DNA of 64,000 nucleotides from Alphaproteobacteria bacterium (GTDB lineage: Bacteria; Pseudomonadota; Alphaproteobacteria; Micropepsales; Micropepsaceae). Location of the stretch: assembly GCA_028865545.1 (NCBI GenBank), contig JAGWJY010000005.1, positions 1 to 64,000 on the forward strand. The letters run 5' to 3'. Each line of letters starts with the position of its first letter. The first letter of the stretch is position 1. A program made the position numbers and the translations under genes. The notes beneath the pieces are model-generated. The model saw only the letters and a program-made list of their open reading frames with translations. It searched no databases and was not told the DNA's origin. This document shows, one piece after another, positions 32,223-39,437 of this stretch.

Positions 32223-33454
32223 GCGCTCCTGCGCTGAAGCGTCAGCCGCAGACGGCAAAGCCTTTTCTGCCCTATGGCCGGCAGGTTATCGAAGACGACG
32301 ATATTCAGGCCGTCAGCGAGGTATTGCGCGGCGACTATCTGACCACCGGACCGGCGGTCGGCCGCTTCGAAAGCGCGCTTGCCAAGACCGTCAACGCCAA
32401 GCACGCGATCGTCTGCGCCAACGGCACGGCCGCGCTTTATCTGGCGGCGCGCGCCCTCGGGCTCGGCCCCGGGACCAAGGTCATCGTGCCGTCCGTGACA
32501 TTCCTCGCCACGGCGAGCGCGCCCCATCTCAACGGCGCCGACATCGTCTTCGCCGACGTCGATCCGGACAGCGGGCTGATGCAACCGCAAAATCTGGCCG
32601 ACGCCATCAGACGCGCCGGCCGCGCCGACGCCGTCTTCAACGTCCATTTGAACGGCCAATGCGGCGCCGTCGAAGAGATTGCAGATCTGGCGCGCCGCAA
32701 CGGTCTCAAAATCGTCGACGACGCCTGTCACGCGCTGGGTACCGCCGCCGTCGCCAAAGACGGTTCGCGCAGCCTCATCGGTGAAAACGTCTTCTGCGAT
32801 CTCAGCGTCTTCTCCTTCCATCCGGTGAAGGCCATCGCCATGGGCGAAGGCGGCGCCGTGACCACCAACGATCCGCAGATCGCCGCGCAACTGATGCTGA
32901 CGCGCAATCACGGCATGACGCGCAACGCCGACGAATTCGCCAACAGGCAGGACGCCTTCGAGCGCGAAGGCCAAGTGAACCCCTGGTACTACGAGCTGGT
33001 AGAGCCGGGCTTCAACTGGCGCGCCAACGACATCCAATGCGCGCTCGGCACCTCGCAGCTTGCCAAGCTCGACCGTTTCCTGGCGCGCCGGCGCGCCCTG
33101 GCGGCGGCCTATGACGCGTTGCTGGCGCCTTATGCGCCGGCCGTCAGACCGGTCGCGCGGCACCGCACTTGTTTGCCGGCCTGGCATCTTTATGCGGTGC
33201 TGATCGACTTTGCGTCCTTCGGAATCACCCGCGCCGCGTTCATGCGGCGGCTGGCGGAAGAAGGAATCGGCAGCCAGGTGCATTACTTCCCGGTGCACCG
33301 CCAGCGCTTCTATGCCGAACGCTACGGCGTTGCGGCGCTTCCCGGCGCCGACGCCTATTATGCGCGCGTCCTCAGCCTGCCATTCTTCGCTTCCATGACG
33401 CAGGACGACGTCGCACGCGTGGCGCACGCCATCCGGAAGATCCTGGCGCTTTAA
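32219..33454 (+). CDS. pseC: PseC-like DegT/DnrJ aminotransferase
   Basis: This encodes 411 residues. The PLP fold is of the DegT type: FLPYGRQVIEDDDIQAVSEVLRGDYLTTGPAVGRFE, CANGTAALYLAARALG, IVDDACHALG and the lysine region FSFHPVKAIAMGEGGAVTTND, where the Lys binds the cofactor. The C-terminus (WHLYAVLIDF, GSQVHYFPVHRQRFYAERYG) matches PseC/FlmB, which adds the 4-amino group to the product of PseB. The GTG start overlaps the pseB stop. A strong terminator follows 23 bases later. Confidence 0.93.
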   Translation: MSAPALKRQPQTAKPFLPYGRQVIEDDDIQAVSEVLRGDYLTTGPAVGRFESALAKTVNAKHAIVCANGTAALYLAARALGLGPGTKVIVPSVTFLATASAPHLNGADIVFADVDPDSGLMQPQNLADAIRRAGRADAVFNVHLNGQCGAVEEIADLARRNGLKIVDDACHALGTAAVAKDGSRSLIGENVFCDLSVFSFHPVKAIAMGEGGAVTTNDPQIAAQLMLTRNHGMTRNADEFANRQDAFEREGQVNPWYYELVEPGFNWRANDIQCALGTSQLAKLDRFLARRRALAAAYDALLAPYAPAVRPVARHRTCLPAWHLYAVLIDFASFGITRAAFMRRLAEEGIGSQVHYFPVHRQRFYAERYGVAALPGADAYYARVLSLPFFASMTQDDVARVAHAIRKILAL

Positions 33455-33477
33455 GACGGCAATGAAAAAACGGCAAC

Positions 33478-33513
33478 GGACGGAAGCTTCCGCTTCCGTC
33501 CGCCGCTCTTTTT
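33478..33513 (+). terminator. Rho-independent terminator of the glycan operon
   Basis: A 10-base-pair perfect stem (GGACGGAAGC, loop TTCC, GCTTCCGTCC, 33478-33501) is followed a few bases later by a T-rich run near 33507-33513. It ends the long plus-strand operon that begins at 22294. Confidence 0.85.
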
Positions 33514-33582
33514 CTGAATACCCCAAACCCACGCCCCGGGGGCAAGGGTCGGACGGGCCGACCCCGCCGTTCCGGAAAGCGA

Positions 33583-33607
33583 CGGCGGACGTTCGAAACG
33601 TCCGCCG
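33583..33607 (-). terminator. Hairpin after flagellin gene 1
   Basis: An 11-base-pair perfect stem (CGGCGGACGTT with AACGTCCGCCG) with a three-base loop lies 12 bases after the flagellin stop on the minus strand. The downstream tail is only mildly T-rich, so it may act as much in mRNA stability as in termination. Confidence 0.65.
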
Positions 33608-33618
33608 CCTTAAGGTGC

Positions 33619-34443
33619 TTACCTGAACAGCGACAAGATCGACTGCGGCGCCTGATTGGCGATTGACAGAGCCTGCACGCCAAGCTGCTGCTTGGTCTGC
33701 AGAGACGTGAGCATCGCGCTTTCCTGCGCCATGTTCGCGTCGACCAGGTTGCCGATACCGGCGGTCAGTGTGTCGGACAGCTGCTGAGCGAAGCTGATCT
33801 GAATCGAAAACTTCTTCGAGCCAGAAGACAGTTTCGCCAAGGCGGCGTTGACGTTGGTCAGCGAGGTCTGAACCGTCGCCACCATCGTCGAGGCTTTCGC
33901 GGCCGTCGAGATCGTGCCCGTGGACTTGAGGGTCACGATCGATCCGGACAGTGACATGTTCTGCGTGCTGACGGTGATACGCCGTGTACCGTCAGACGAG
34001 GCCAATGCCGTGATCACCTTCGTCGTGCCGTTGACCATGTTGAACCCGTTGAACACGGCGTTCTTCACGATGGTCGTGATCTGGTCACGCAGGGCGGTGA
34101 AGTCCTGGTTCATGGCTTGGCGGCTTGCCGTGTCGAGCGACGTATCGGACGCGGCGAGCGCCTTCTGCTTCATCTGGATCAGCAGGTCGGAGATCGACTG
34201 ACCGGCCGACATGGCGACATCAACCGTGGACATGCCGCGGTTAAGGCTGTCGGTGACGGCGGCATAACCCGCGACGTCGCCGCGCATGTTCTGGGCGATG
34301 GCGTAGACGGCGCCGTTGTCCTTGGCCGATGAAACTTTCAAACCGGTGTTGATGGCGGTCTGAGTCTGCGCGAGTGCCGCTTGTGTCTGGTTCAGGTACT
34401 GCAGCGCGGTCATGGCGCTGGGATTGGTGTTGACGCTAAGCAT
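33619..34443 (-). CDS. Flagellin, copy 1
   Basis: This encodes 274 residues, the short form common in Caulobacter-like bacteria. The conserved N-terminal D0/D1 region (MLSVNTNPSAMTALQYLNQTQ...INTGLKVSSAKDNGAVYAIAQNMRGDVAGY) and C-terminal region (GIGNLVDANMAQESAMLTSLQTKQQLGVQALSIANQAPQSILSLFR) are complete, and the central variable domain is small and Ser/Thr-rich, where glycans usually attach. It is about 85-90 percent identical by eye to the neighbouring flagellin. GGAGG precedes the ATG. A sigma-54 promoter lies 70-85 bases upstream and ftr-like elements farther up. Confidence 0.96.
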   Translation of the reverse strand: MLSVNTNPSAMTALQYLNQTQAALAQTQTAINTGLKVSSAKDNGAVYAIAQNMRGDVAGYAAVTDSLNRGMSTVDVAMSAGQSISDLLIQMKQKALAASDTSLDTASRQAMNQDFTALRDQITTIVKNAVFNGFNMVNGTTKVITALASSDGTRRITVSTQNMSLSGSIVTLKSTGTISTAAKASTMVATVQTSLTNVNAALAKLSSGSKKFSIQISFAQQLSDTLTAGIGNLVDANMAQESAMLTSLQTKQQLGVQALSIANQAPQSILSLFR

Positions 34444-34513
34444 TATGGCCTCCGTTCTGGCGTTTTGACATGAGCGTTTTGCTCAGGAGCGTTTTGCCCC
34501 TGCCAGTCACTAG

Positions 34514-34528
34514 GCAATGCGCGTGCCG
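34514..34528 (-). promoter_or_regulatory. Sigma-54 promoter of flagellin 1
   Basis: On the minus strand the sequence reads CGGCACGCGCATTGC, with GG and GC exactly ten bases apart and TTGC at the -12 element. This matches the sigma-54 consensus TGGCACG-N4-TTGC closely. Transcription would start near 34502, about 58 bases before the ATG. Confidence 0.85.
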
Positions 34529-34601
34529 GTGGAACTTAGGATTTTCTTTACTTTCATTTGTCAGCGGCATCGGGAAAATGCGACGGGGCCAAATTTCCCG
34601 G

Positions 34602-34671
34602 CGGCCAAATTTGCCCGGCACGATTTACCGAGAAGGCGGCAAATAATGCCGGGCAGGCGGCAATTTTTGCC
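34602..34671. promoter_or_regulatory. Cluster of CGGCAA...TTGCCG-like enhancer motifs
   Basis: Three near-palindromic motifs stand at 34602-34618 (CGGCCAAATTTGCCCGG), 34636-34652 (GCGGCAAATAATGCCGG) and 34658-34671 (CGGCAATTTTTGCC), the last two about 21 bases apart. They lie roughly 75-145 bases upstream of the sigma-54 promoter. Position and pattern fit the ftr enhancers bound by FlbD-type activators. This is inference. Confidence 0.6.
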
Positions 34672-34688
34672 TAGGCCGGATGCGAAAA

Positions 34689-34713
34689 CGGCGCGGAGTG
34701 AATCTCCGCGCCG
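34689..34713 (-). terminator. Terminator of flagellin gene 2
   Basis: A 10-base-pair perfect stem (CGGCGCGGAG with CTCCGCGCCG) and a five-base loop stand 29 bases after the stop. On the minus strand TTTTCGC follows, so this is a rho-independent terminator. Confidence 0.75.
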
Positions 34714-34741
34714 CTCTTTCCCCTCTTTTCCCCGTCGTTTC

Positions 34742-35566
34742 TTATCTGAACAAGGACAAGATCGACTGCGGCGCCTGGTTGGCGATCGCCAGGGCCTGGA
34801 CGCCGAGCTGCTGCTTGGTCTGCAGGGCCGTCAATTGTGCACTTTCCTGCGCCATGTTCGCGTCGACCAGATTGCCGATGCCCGCGGTGAGCGTATCGGA
34901 GAGCTTCTGGGCGAAGGAGAGCTGGATCGAGAACTTCTTCGAACCCGAAGACAGCTTCGCCAAGGCCGAGTTGACGTTGGTCAGCGAAGCCTGAACCGTC
35001 GCCACCATCGTCGAGGCTTTCGCGGCCGTCGAGATCGTGCCCGTGGACTTGATGGTCACGATGCTGCCGGACAGCGCCAAGTTCTGCGCACTGACGGTGA
35101 TATGACGCGCACCGTCGGCCGACGCCAAAGCCGAAATCTTTGTCGTCGAACCGTCCACCAGGTTGAAGCCGTTGAACACGGCGTTCTTCACGATCGTCGT
35201 GATCTGATCACGTAGAGCGGTGAAATCCTGGTTCATGGCCTGGCGGCTTGCCGTATCGAGCGAAGTGTCGGACGCGGCGAGCGCCTTCTGCTTCATCTGA
35301 ATCAGCAGATCGGAGATCGACTGACCGGCCGACATGGCGACGTCCACGGCGGACATGCCACGGTTGATACTGTCGGTCACCGACGCATAGCCGGCGACGT
35401 CTCCCCGCATGTTCTGGGCGATGGCGTAAGTGGCGCCATCGTCTTTCGCGGTGGCGACCTTCAGGCCCGTCGTGATGGCACTTTGAGTCCGTGCGAGCTG
35501 TGCCTGGGTCTGGTCAAGATACTGCAACGCCATCATGGCGCCAGTATTGGTGTTCACGCTAAGCAT
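34742..35566 (-). CDS. Flagellin, copy 2
   Basis: This encodes 274 residues, with the same full-length flagellin layout as its neighbour: MLSVNTNTGAMMALQYLDQTQAQLARTQ at the start and ALAIANQAPQSILSLFR at the end. Differences are spread through the protein and are mostly conservative, with a few in the central exposed region (about 140-200). GGAGA lies seven bases upstream of the ATG at 35566, and the longer open frame upstream covers promoter DNA. It has its own sigma-54 promoter and terminator, so the two flagellins are separate transcripts. Confidence 0.96.
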   Translation of the reverse strand: MLSVNTNTGAMMALQYLDQTQAQLARTQSAITTGLKVATAKDDGATYAIAQNMRGDVAGYASVTDSINRGMSAVDVAMSAGQSISDLLIQMKQKALAASDTSLDTASRQAMNQDFTALRDQITTIVKNAVFNGFNLVDGSTTKISALASADGARHITVSAQNLALSGSIVTIKSTGTISTAAKASTMVATVQASLTNVNSALAKLSSGSKKFSIQLSFAQKLSDTLTAGIGNLVDANMAQESAQLTALQTKQQLGVQALAIANQAPQSILSLFR

Positions 35567-35643
35567 GGTGTGTTCTCCACTTCCATTCTGGTCACATAAC
35601 GGCGTTTTGCGCATCGTGAGGCACGATGCCCCCTGCCCGCTTC

Positions 35644-35658
35644 GCAACGGCCGTGCCA
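35644..35658 (-). promoter_or_regulatory. Sigma-54 promoter of flagellin 2
   Basis: The minus strand reads TGGCACGGCCGTTGC, a perfect match to TGGCACG-N4-TTGC with GG-N10-GC spacing. The start of transcription would be near 35632, about 66 bases before the ATG. Confidence 0.9.
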
Positions 35659-35714
35659 CCTTGGTTAATCGACGACGTCGCCGTAATGTGTTGATTTTAT
35701 TGAATAATTATTGG

Positions 35715-35758
35715 CGGCAAAAATGCGGACCACCGGTATATTTTGCCGCTCGGCAAAA
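35715..35758. promoter_or_regulatory. Enhancer-like motifs upstream of flagellin 2
   Basis: CGGCAAAAATGCGG (35715-35728) and the perfect palindrome TTTTGCCG-CT-CGGCAAAA (35741-35758) resemble the motifs upstream of flagellin 1. They lie 57-115 bases upstream of the sigma-54 promoter, as expected for an activator such as FlbD. The palindrome also adjoins the flaF terminator. Confidence 0.6.
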
Positions 35759-35761
35759 AAG

Positions 35762-35787
35762 AAAGGCCGACTTTGCAGCCGGCCTTT
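35762..35787 (-). terminator. Terminator of flbT-flaF
   Basis: An eight-base-pair stem (AAAGGCCG with CGGCCTTT) encloses a 10-base loop. On the minus strand TTTCTTTTTT lies at the stem's end. It follows the flaF stop by 24 bases. Confidence 0.75.
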
Positions 35788-35811
35788 GCTTCGACGTCAT
35801 GCCAAAAAGAT

Positions 35812-36162
35812 TCAGGCGGCGCCCTGCAGCCCCTGCATGATCGTACGGTTGACGTCGATCAGCGGATCAAGCGAAGCGCCTTTGCGCGTCACGTCCTTGG
35901 AATACTTCGTCACCCAAAGCGACAGCGATACGATCTGCGCACGCACGCCTTGCGGCAGCTGGTTGCGCTCGTCGAGGCAATCGGCCGCTAGCGCCCGCCA
36001 CAGCTGGCGATTCCAGTCGACCGCTTCGGCGAGCGGCCCGCCGCTCGTGCCGGTCTTCTGGGCGTCGATCAGCGCACCGGTCACCTGGCCGAACAGCCGG
36101 TATTCCGTCTGGCGCGGATCTTCAGTAATTCGCTGCGTATTCTGATAAGCTTTGAGAGTCAT
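35812..36162 (-). CDS. flaF: Flagellar biosynthesis regulator FlaF
   Basis: This encodes 116 residues, normal for FlaF. The family start is present (MTLKAYQNTQRITEDPRQTEYRLFGQVTGAL), followed by DWNRQLWRALAADCLDERNQLPQGVRAQIVSLSLWVTKYS. FlaF acts with FlbT in alphaproteobacteria to tie flagellin synthesis and secretion to flagellar assembly. The first 41 bases overlap the 3' end of flbT in another frame, so expression is coupled. The two flagellin genes lie downstream on the same strand. Confidence 0.95.
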   Translation of the reverse strand: MTLKAYQNTQRITEDPRQTEYRLFGQVTGALIDAQKTGTSGGPLAEAVDWNRQLWRALAADCLDERNQLPQGVRAQIVSLSLWVTKYSKDVTRKGASLDPLIDVNRTIMQGLQGAA

Positions 36163-36547
36163 AGTTCAACCGTTCCTGCTCGAATTCAAACAGTTTCCTA
36201 CACAGCATAAGAGCCTTGTAGTACGCGCCGCTCATCACATCGCGGCTGATTTCGATGCACGTCGCCAGAGCGGTGCGATCTCGAATGGCGCTCATGAACT
36301 CGGTCATGCGCAGCGCAAAATCGTTGTAATATTGCTCGCTGTTGTCGGAATCGAGATACATCATCATGATCGGCAGATAGATGTGCCGCGCCGGAGTCGT
36401 CGCCTCTTCCGGCTGCATGATGTCCTTCTCGCGCAACACGCAGGCCTTGTTCTGGATCACCAAGCTCGTCCGCTTGTCGCCATTGGTCAGAACGGCGCCG
36501 TTCAGCACAAATTTCTCACCCGGTTTCAGCGACAGTTTCAGCGGCAT
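36122..36547 (-). CDS. flbT: Flagellin mRNA regulator FlbT
   Basis: This encodes 141 residues. The start MPLKLSLKPGEKFVLNGAVLTNGD and the segments CVLREKDIMQPEEATTPARHIYLPIMMMYLD and ISRDVMSGAYYKALMLCRKLFEFEQERL are typical. FlbT binds the 5' leader of flagellin mRNA and limits its translation until the hook is complete. An upstream in-frame ATG (36553) exists, but GGGAG is correctly spaced for 36547. In Caulobacter flaF precedes flbT, and here the order is reversed, with an unusual 41-base overlap. Confidence 0.95.
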   Translation of the reverse strand: MPLKLSLKPGEKFVLNGAVLTNGDKRTSLVIQNKACVLREKDIMQPEEATTPARHIYLPIMMMYLDSDNSEQYYNDFALRMTEFMSAIRDRTALATCIEISRDVMSGAYYKALMLCRKLFEFEQERLNYDSQSLSEYAANY

Positions 36548-36698
36548 GGACATCTCCCTGTCCGGACAAAGGCCATCGATCCGCTGCACTTTAGCGCGCG
36601 GCGGTTAACAAAATACTCGCATTGGAAACAAACACGTTCACTCAGGATTAAGCATGGCGAGGCATAAATTGCGGCGATATCGTTGAGGAAACAGCCAT

Positions 36699-38453
36699 AT
36701 GGCAAGGATCGTCGCCGCGCTCAGCAGAGAAACGCTCGCCGGCATGGACGCGAAAATGGAAGCGCTTGCCAAGCTGGAAGCGTTCTCCGAAGAGGTCGAT
36801 GCCGTACTGGCCCGCCGCAAGTCGAACAGCGCAGTGCGGCGCGCGGTCAAGGCCTGGCGCCGCGGCAATATCCCTCGCGCCGGCCAGCTGGCGCTCGCCG
36901 CGACCGAGGCCGACGACACCAACTCCAAGGCTTTCCATGTTCTGGCCATGGCGCTGGAAAGAATGGGACACCTGCACAAGGCGCTCGTCACCTATGAGCG
37001 CGCCGTGGCGCTCGACCCAGACGATCCGGAACTGCTGATCGATCTCGGCATGACCGCCTGGAACCTCAAGATGAAGGAGGGCGCGGTCAAGATGTTCGAG
37101 ATGTACATCAACGCGCGCCCTGACTCGCCGCTCGGTTACAACAATCTGGGCAGCGTGCAAGGCGACATGGGCAAGCTGACGACGGCGATCGAGACGCTCC
37201 GTTCCGCCATCTATCGCATGCCGAGCGAAGCGATTCTGTGGAATTCGCTCGCCACCGTGCTGGCCGAAGAAGGCCGTGTCGAGGAAAGTCTGGTTTTCTA
37301 CAACGAGGCGGTAAAGCTCGAGCCGGGCTTCGGACGCCCCTATCACAATCTCGGCTACGCCTATCAGCATCTTGGAAGGCTGGCCGAAGCGCTCGAGTCC
37401 TACGACAACGCCTTGGTGCATATGACCGATCCGGGCGAGATCATGGAGGCGAAGCATTCGCGCAGCATCTGCCTGATCGGCATGGGCCGGCTCGAGGAAG
37501 GGTTCCGCGAATACGAAATCCGCAATGACGAGCGCTTTCGCGCCTATATCCACCACATGGTCAAGGCGCCTCTGTGGCGCGGCGAACCGCTGGACGGCAA
37601 ACACATCTTGATCACGGGAGAGCAGGGATTGGGCGATGAGTTCATGTTCGCCAATATCCTGCCCGATCTGCAGCGCGCGGTCGGTCCCAACGGCAAGCTG
37701 CAGATCGGCGTCGACCGCAGACTGCACACCCTGTTCAAGAGATCATTTCCGGACGCCGACGTCGGCAATTGCGACGACCGGATGCTGATCGACCATAACG
37801 GGAAGAAGGAGCTGCGGTTCGTTCCCTTCGCCGTCGAAAACGGCACGCCGGATTTCTACGCCCCGATGGGTACGCCACTCCACGTGTTTCGCAAGCGCAT
37901 CGAGGATTTCCCGCATGAGGCCTTCCTGAAGCCCGACCCGGAGCGCGTGGCGCATTTCCGCGATCTGCTGCAGGCCAACGGACCGGGACCCTATGTGGGC
38001 ATCTGCTGGCGATCGATGCTGATCGACACCAAGCGCGCAAAATACTACAGCGCCCTGGACATGTGGGGGCCGATCCTCAAGACGCCCGGCGTCCGCTTCG
38101 TCAACATCCAATACGGCGATTGCGCCGACGAACTCGCCCGTGCCCGCGAAATGCACGGCGTCGACATCCAGACCATCGAAGGGCTCGATCTCAAAAACGA
38201 CATCGACGGCGCGGCGGCGCTCTCGGCGGCCCTCGATCTGGCGATCTCGGCGCCCACAGCGGCCGCGGCCTGCGCCGGCAGCGTCGGAACGGAAGTGTGG
38301 TTTCTGACGGCAGGCCGCACCTGGCCGCAGCTCGGCACCGACGAATTCCCCTGGTACCGCAAGAGCCACGTCTTCAGCCCGACGAAATTCGGCGACTGGA
38401 ACGAGCTGATGCCGCGGGTCGCCGAACGCCTCGCCGCCTTCGCCGCGCGTTAA
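36699..38453 (+). CDS. flmG: FlmG-like TPR glycosyltransferase, copy 2
   Basis: This encodes 584 residues. An N-terminal helical lead-in (MARIVAALSRETLAGMDAKM) is followed by TPR repeats (about 60-250, for example NIPRAGQLALAATEADDTN, KALVTYERAVALDPDDPEL, EESLVFYNEAVKLEPGFGR). The C-terminal GT-B-like domain has HILITGEQGLGDEFMFANILPDL, GPYVGICWRSM and ALSAALDLAISAPTAAAACAGS. It is a diverged paralogue of the gene at 18093 and starts 110 bases from flbT on the other strand. GAGGAA precedes the ATG. The pair probably glycosylates flagellin, perhaps with different preference. Confidence 0.82.
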   Translation: MARIVAALSRETLAGMDAKMEALAKLEAFSEEVDAVLARRKSNSAVRRAVKAWRRGNIPRAGQLALAATEADDTNSKAFHVLAMALERMGHLHKALVTYERAVALDPDDPELLIDLGMTAWNLKMKEGAVKMFEMYINARPDSPLGYNNLGSVQGDMGKLTTAIETLRSAIYRMPSEAILWNSLATVLAEEGRVEESLVFYNEAVKLEPGFGRPYHNLGYAYQHLGRLAEALESYDNALVHMTDPGEIMEAKHSRSICLIGMGRLEEGFREYEIRNDERFRAYIHHMVKAPLWRGEPLDGKHILITGEQGLGDEFMFANILPDLQRAVGPNGKLQIGVDRRLHTLFKRSFPDADVGNCDDRMLIDHNGKKELRFVPFAVENGTPDFYAPMGTPLHVFRKRIEDFPHEAFLKPDPERVAHFRDLLQANGPGPYVGICWRSMLIDTKRAKYYSALDMWGPILKTPGVRFVNIQYGDCADELARAREMHGVDIQTIEGLDLKNDIDGAAALSAALDLAISAPTAAAACAGSVGTEVWFLTAGRTWPQLGTDEFPWYRKSHVFSPTKFGDWNELMPRVAERLAAFAAR

Positions 38454-38454
38454 A

Positions 38455-39423
38455 TCACTGCTGCTGTTGCTGCTGCTGGTGATATAGGCGCTCGGGCATC
38501 GACGGCGTCGGCTGCGGTGCGCTCATCGGCCTGGCGACACGCAGAAAATCCTCGTGGCGCACCGGCGCCAGGGTCGGTTCGACGGCCACCGCGATGGCCA
38601 GCTCGCTCTCCGCCGTTCCCTTGAGCGTGCCGCGCGTCGGCGGCACATCGGCATAATCGCGGCCGACCGCCGCGCGGATGTGGCGCTCGCCGGTCAGCAC
38701 ATTGTTGGTGGGATCGAAGCCAACCCAGCCGAGACTCGGCAGATAAGCTTCCACCCAGGCATGCGTCGCATCCGTTCCGGAGCGATCGTGATTGTTCGGG
38801 CGATGATAGAGATAGCCGGAGACATAGCGCGCCGGGATACCCCAGCGCCGCGCGACGGCGATCATGATATGCGCGAAGTCCTGACAGACGCCGCGCCGCT
38901 CCTCGAGCGCGTGATCAATGGGCGAATGAACCTGCGTGACGCCCAGTTCGTAGGCGAAGGCGTCGTGGATCGTCTGGTTGAGCGCTCGCAACTCCGTCAA
39001 AGGGTCGCGCTTCGGCTTCTCGAGTCCCTTCTCGGCCATGAACCGGGCGAGCGCCGGCGAGTAGAAGGAGAATTTCGACGGTTCGAGCAAATCAAAATGA
39101 TCGTCGGTCAGATTGTAGGAATTGAAGCGTTCCCATTCGAGCCTGTCGACGGCGTCGGGCATCGGCGTCAGACGGGACAATTCGATCACTGCCTGGGCTT
39201 CGATGCGAAGCTCTTCATGCGCCCGCAGCACGTTGAAGTGATAGACCGCGTTGCCGAAATGATCGGTATAGGCGTAGAGCTGGGCCCGCGGATTGGTGTT
39301 GATCTGGAAGGAGCGCAGCGCCTGAGGGCCCTCCGAGCGGGGCTGCATGCGCAGTTCCATCACGCTCTCGCGCACCGGCGCCGAATAGCGGAAACGGGTG
39401 ACGTGGCGGATGGAATAGAACAT
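38455..39423 (-). CDS. Transglutaminase-like protein with C-terminal Gln tract
   Basis: This encodes 322 residues. The N-terminal beta domain (MFYSIRHVTRFRYSAPVRESVMELRMQPR) and the transglutaminase core with Cys in ERRGVCQDFAHIMIAVAR, His in GTDATHAWVEAYLPSLGW and Asp in GFDPTNN form the expected Cys-His-Asp triad. The protein ends in seven Gln residues encoded by a CAG/CAA run, an unusual tail. It belongs to a three-gene group with an alpha-E protein and a circularly permuted ATP-grasp enzyme, thought to make or modify a peptide. The real substrate is unknown. Confidence 0.9.
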   Translation of the reverse strand: MFYSIRHVTRFRYSAPVRESVMELRMQPRSEGPQALRSFQINTNPRAQLYAYTDHFGNAVYHFNVLRAHEELRIEAQAVIELSRLTPMPDAVDRLEWERFNSYNLTDDHFDLLEPSKFSFYSPALARFMAEKGLEKPKRDPLTELRALNQTIHDAFAYELGVTQVHSPIDHALEERRGVCQDFAHIMIAVARRWGIPARYVSGYLYHRPNNHDRSGTDATHAWVEAYLPSLGWVGFDPTNNVLTGERHIRAAVGRDYADVPPTRGTLKGTAESELAIAVAVEPTLAPVRHEDFLRVARPMSAPQPTPSMPERLYHQQQQQQQ

Positions 39424-39437
39424 TCAGCGACCCCTCC

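Noticed and set aside
34641..34656. Another sigma-54-like sequence upstream of flagellin 1 (CGGCATTATTTGCC on the minus strand)
   Set aside because: GG and GC are only eight bases apart. It fits better as one of the enhancer-like palindromes.
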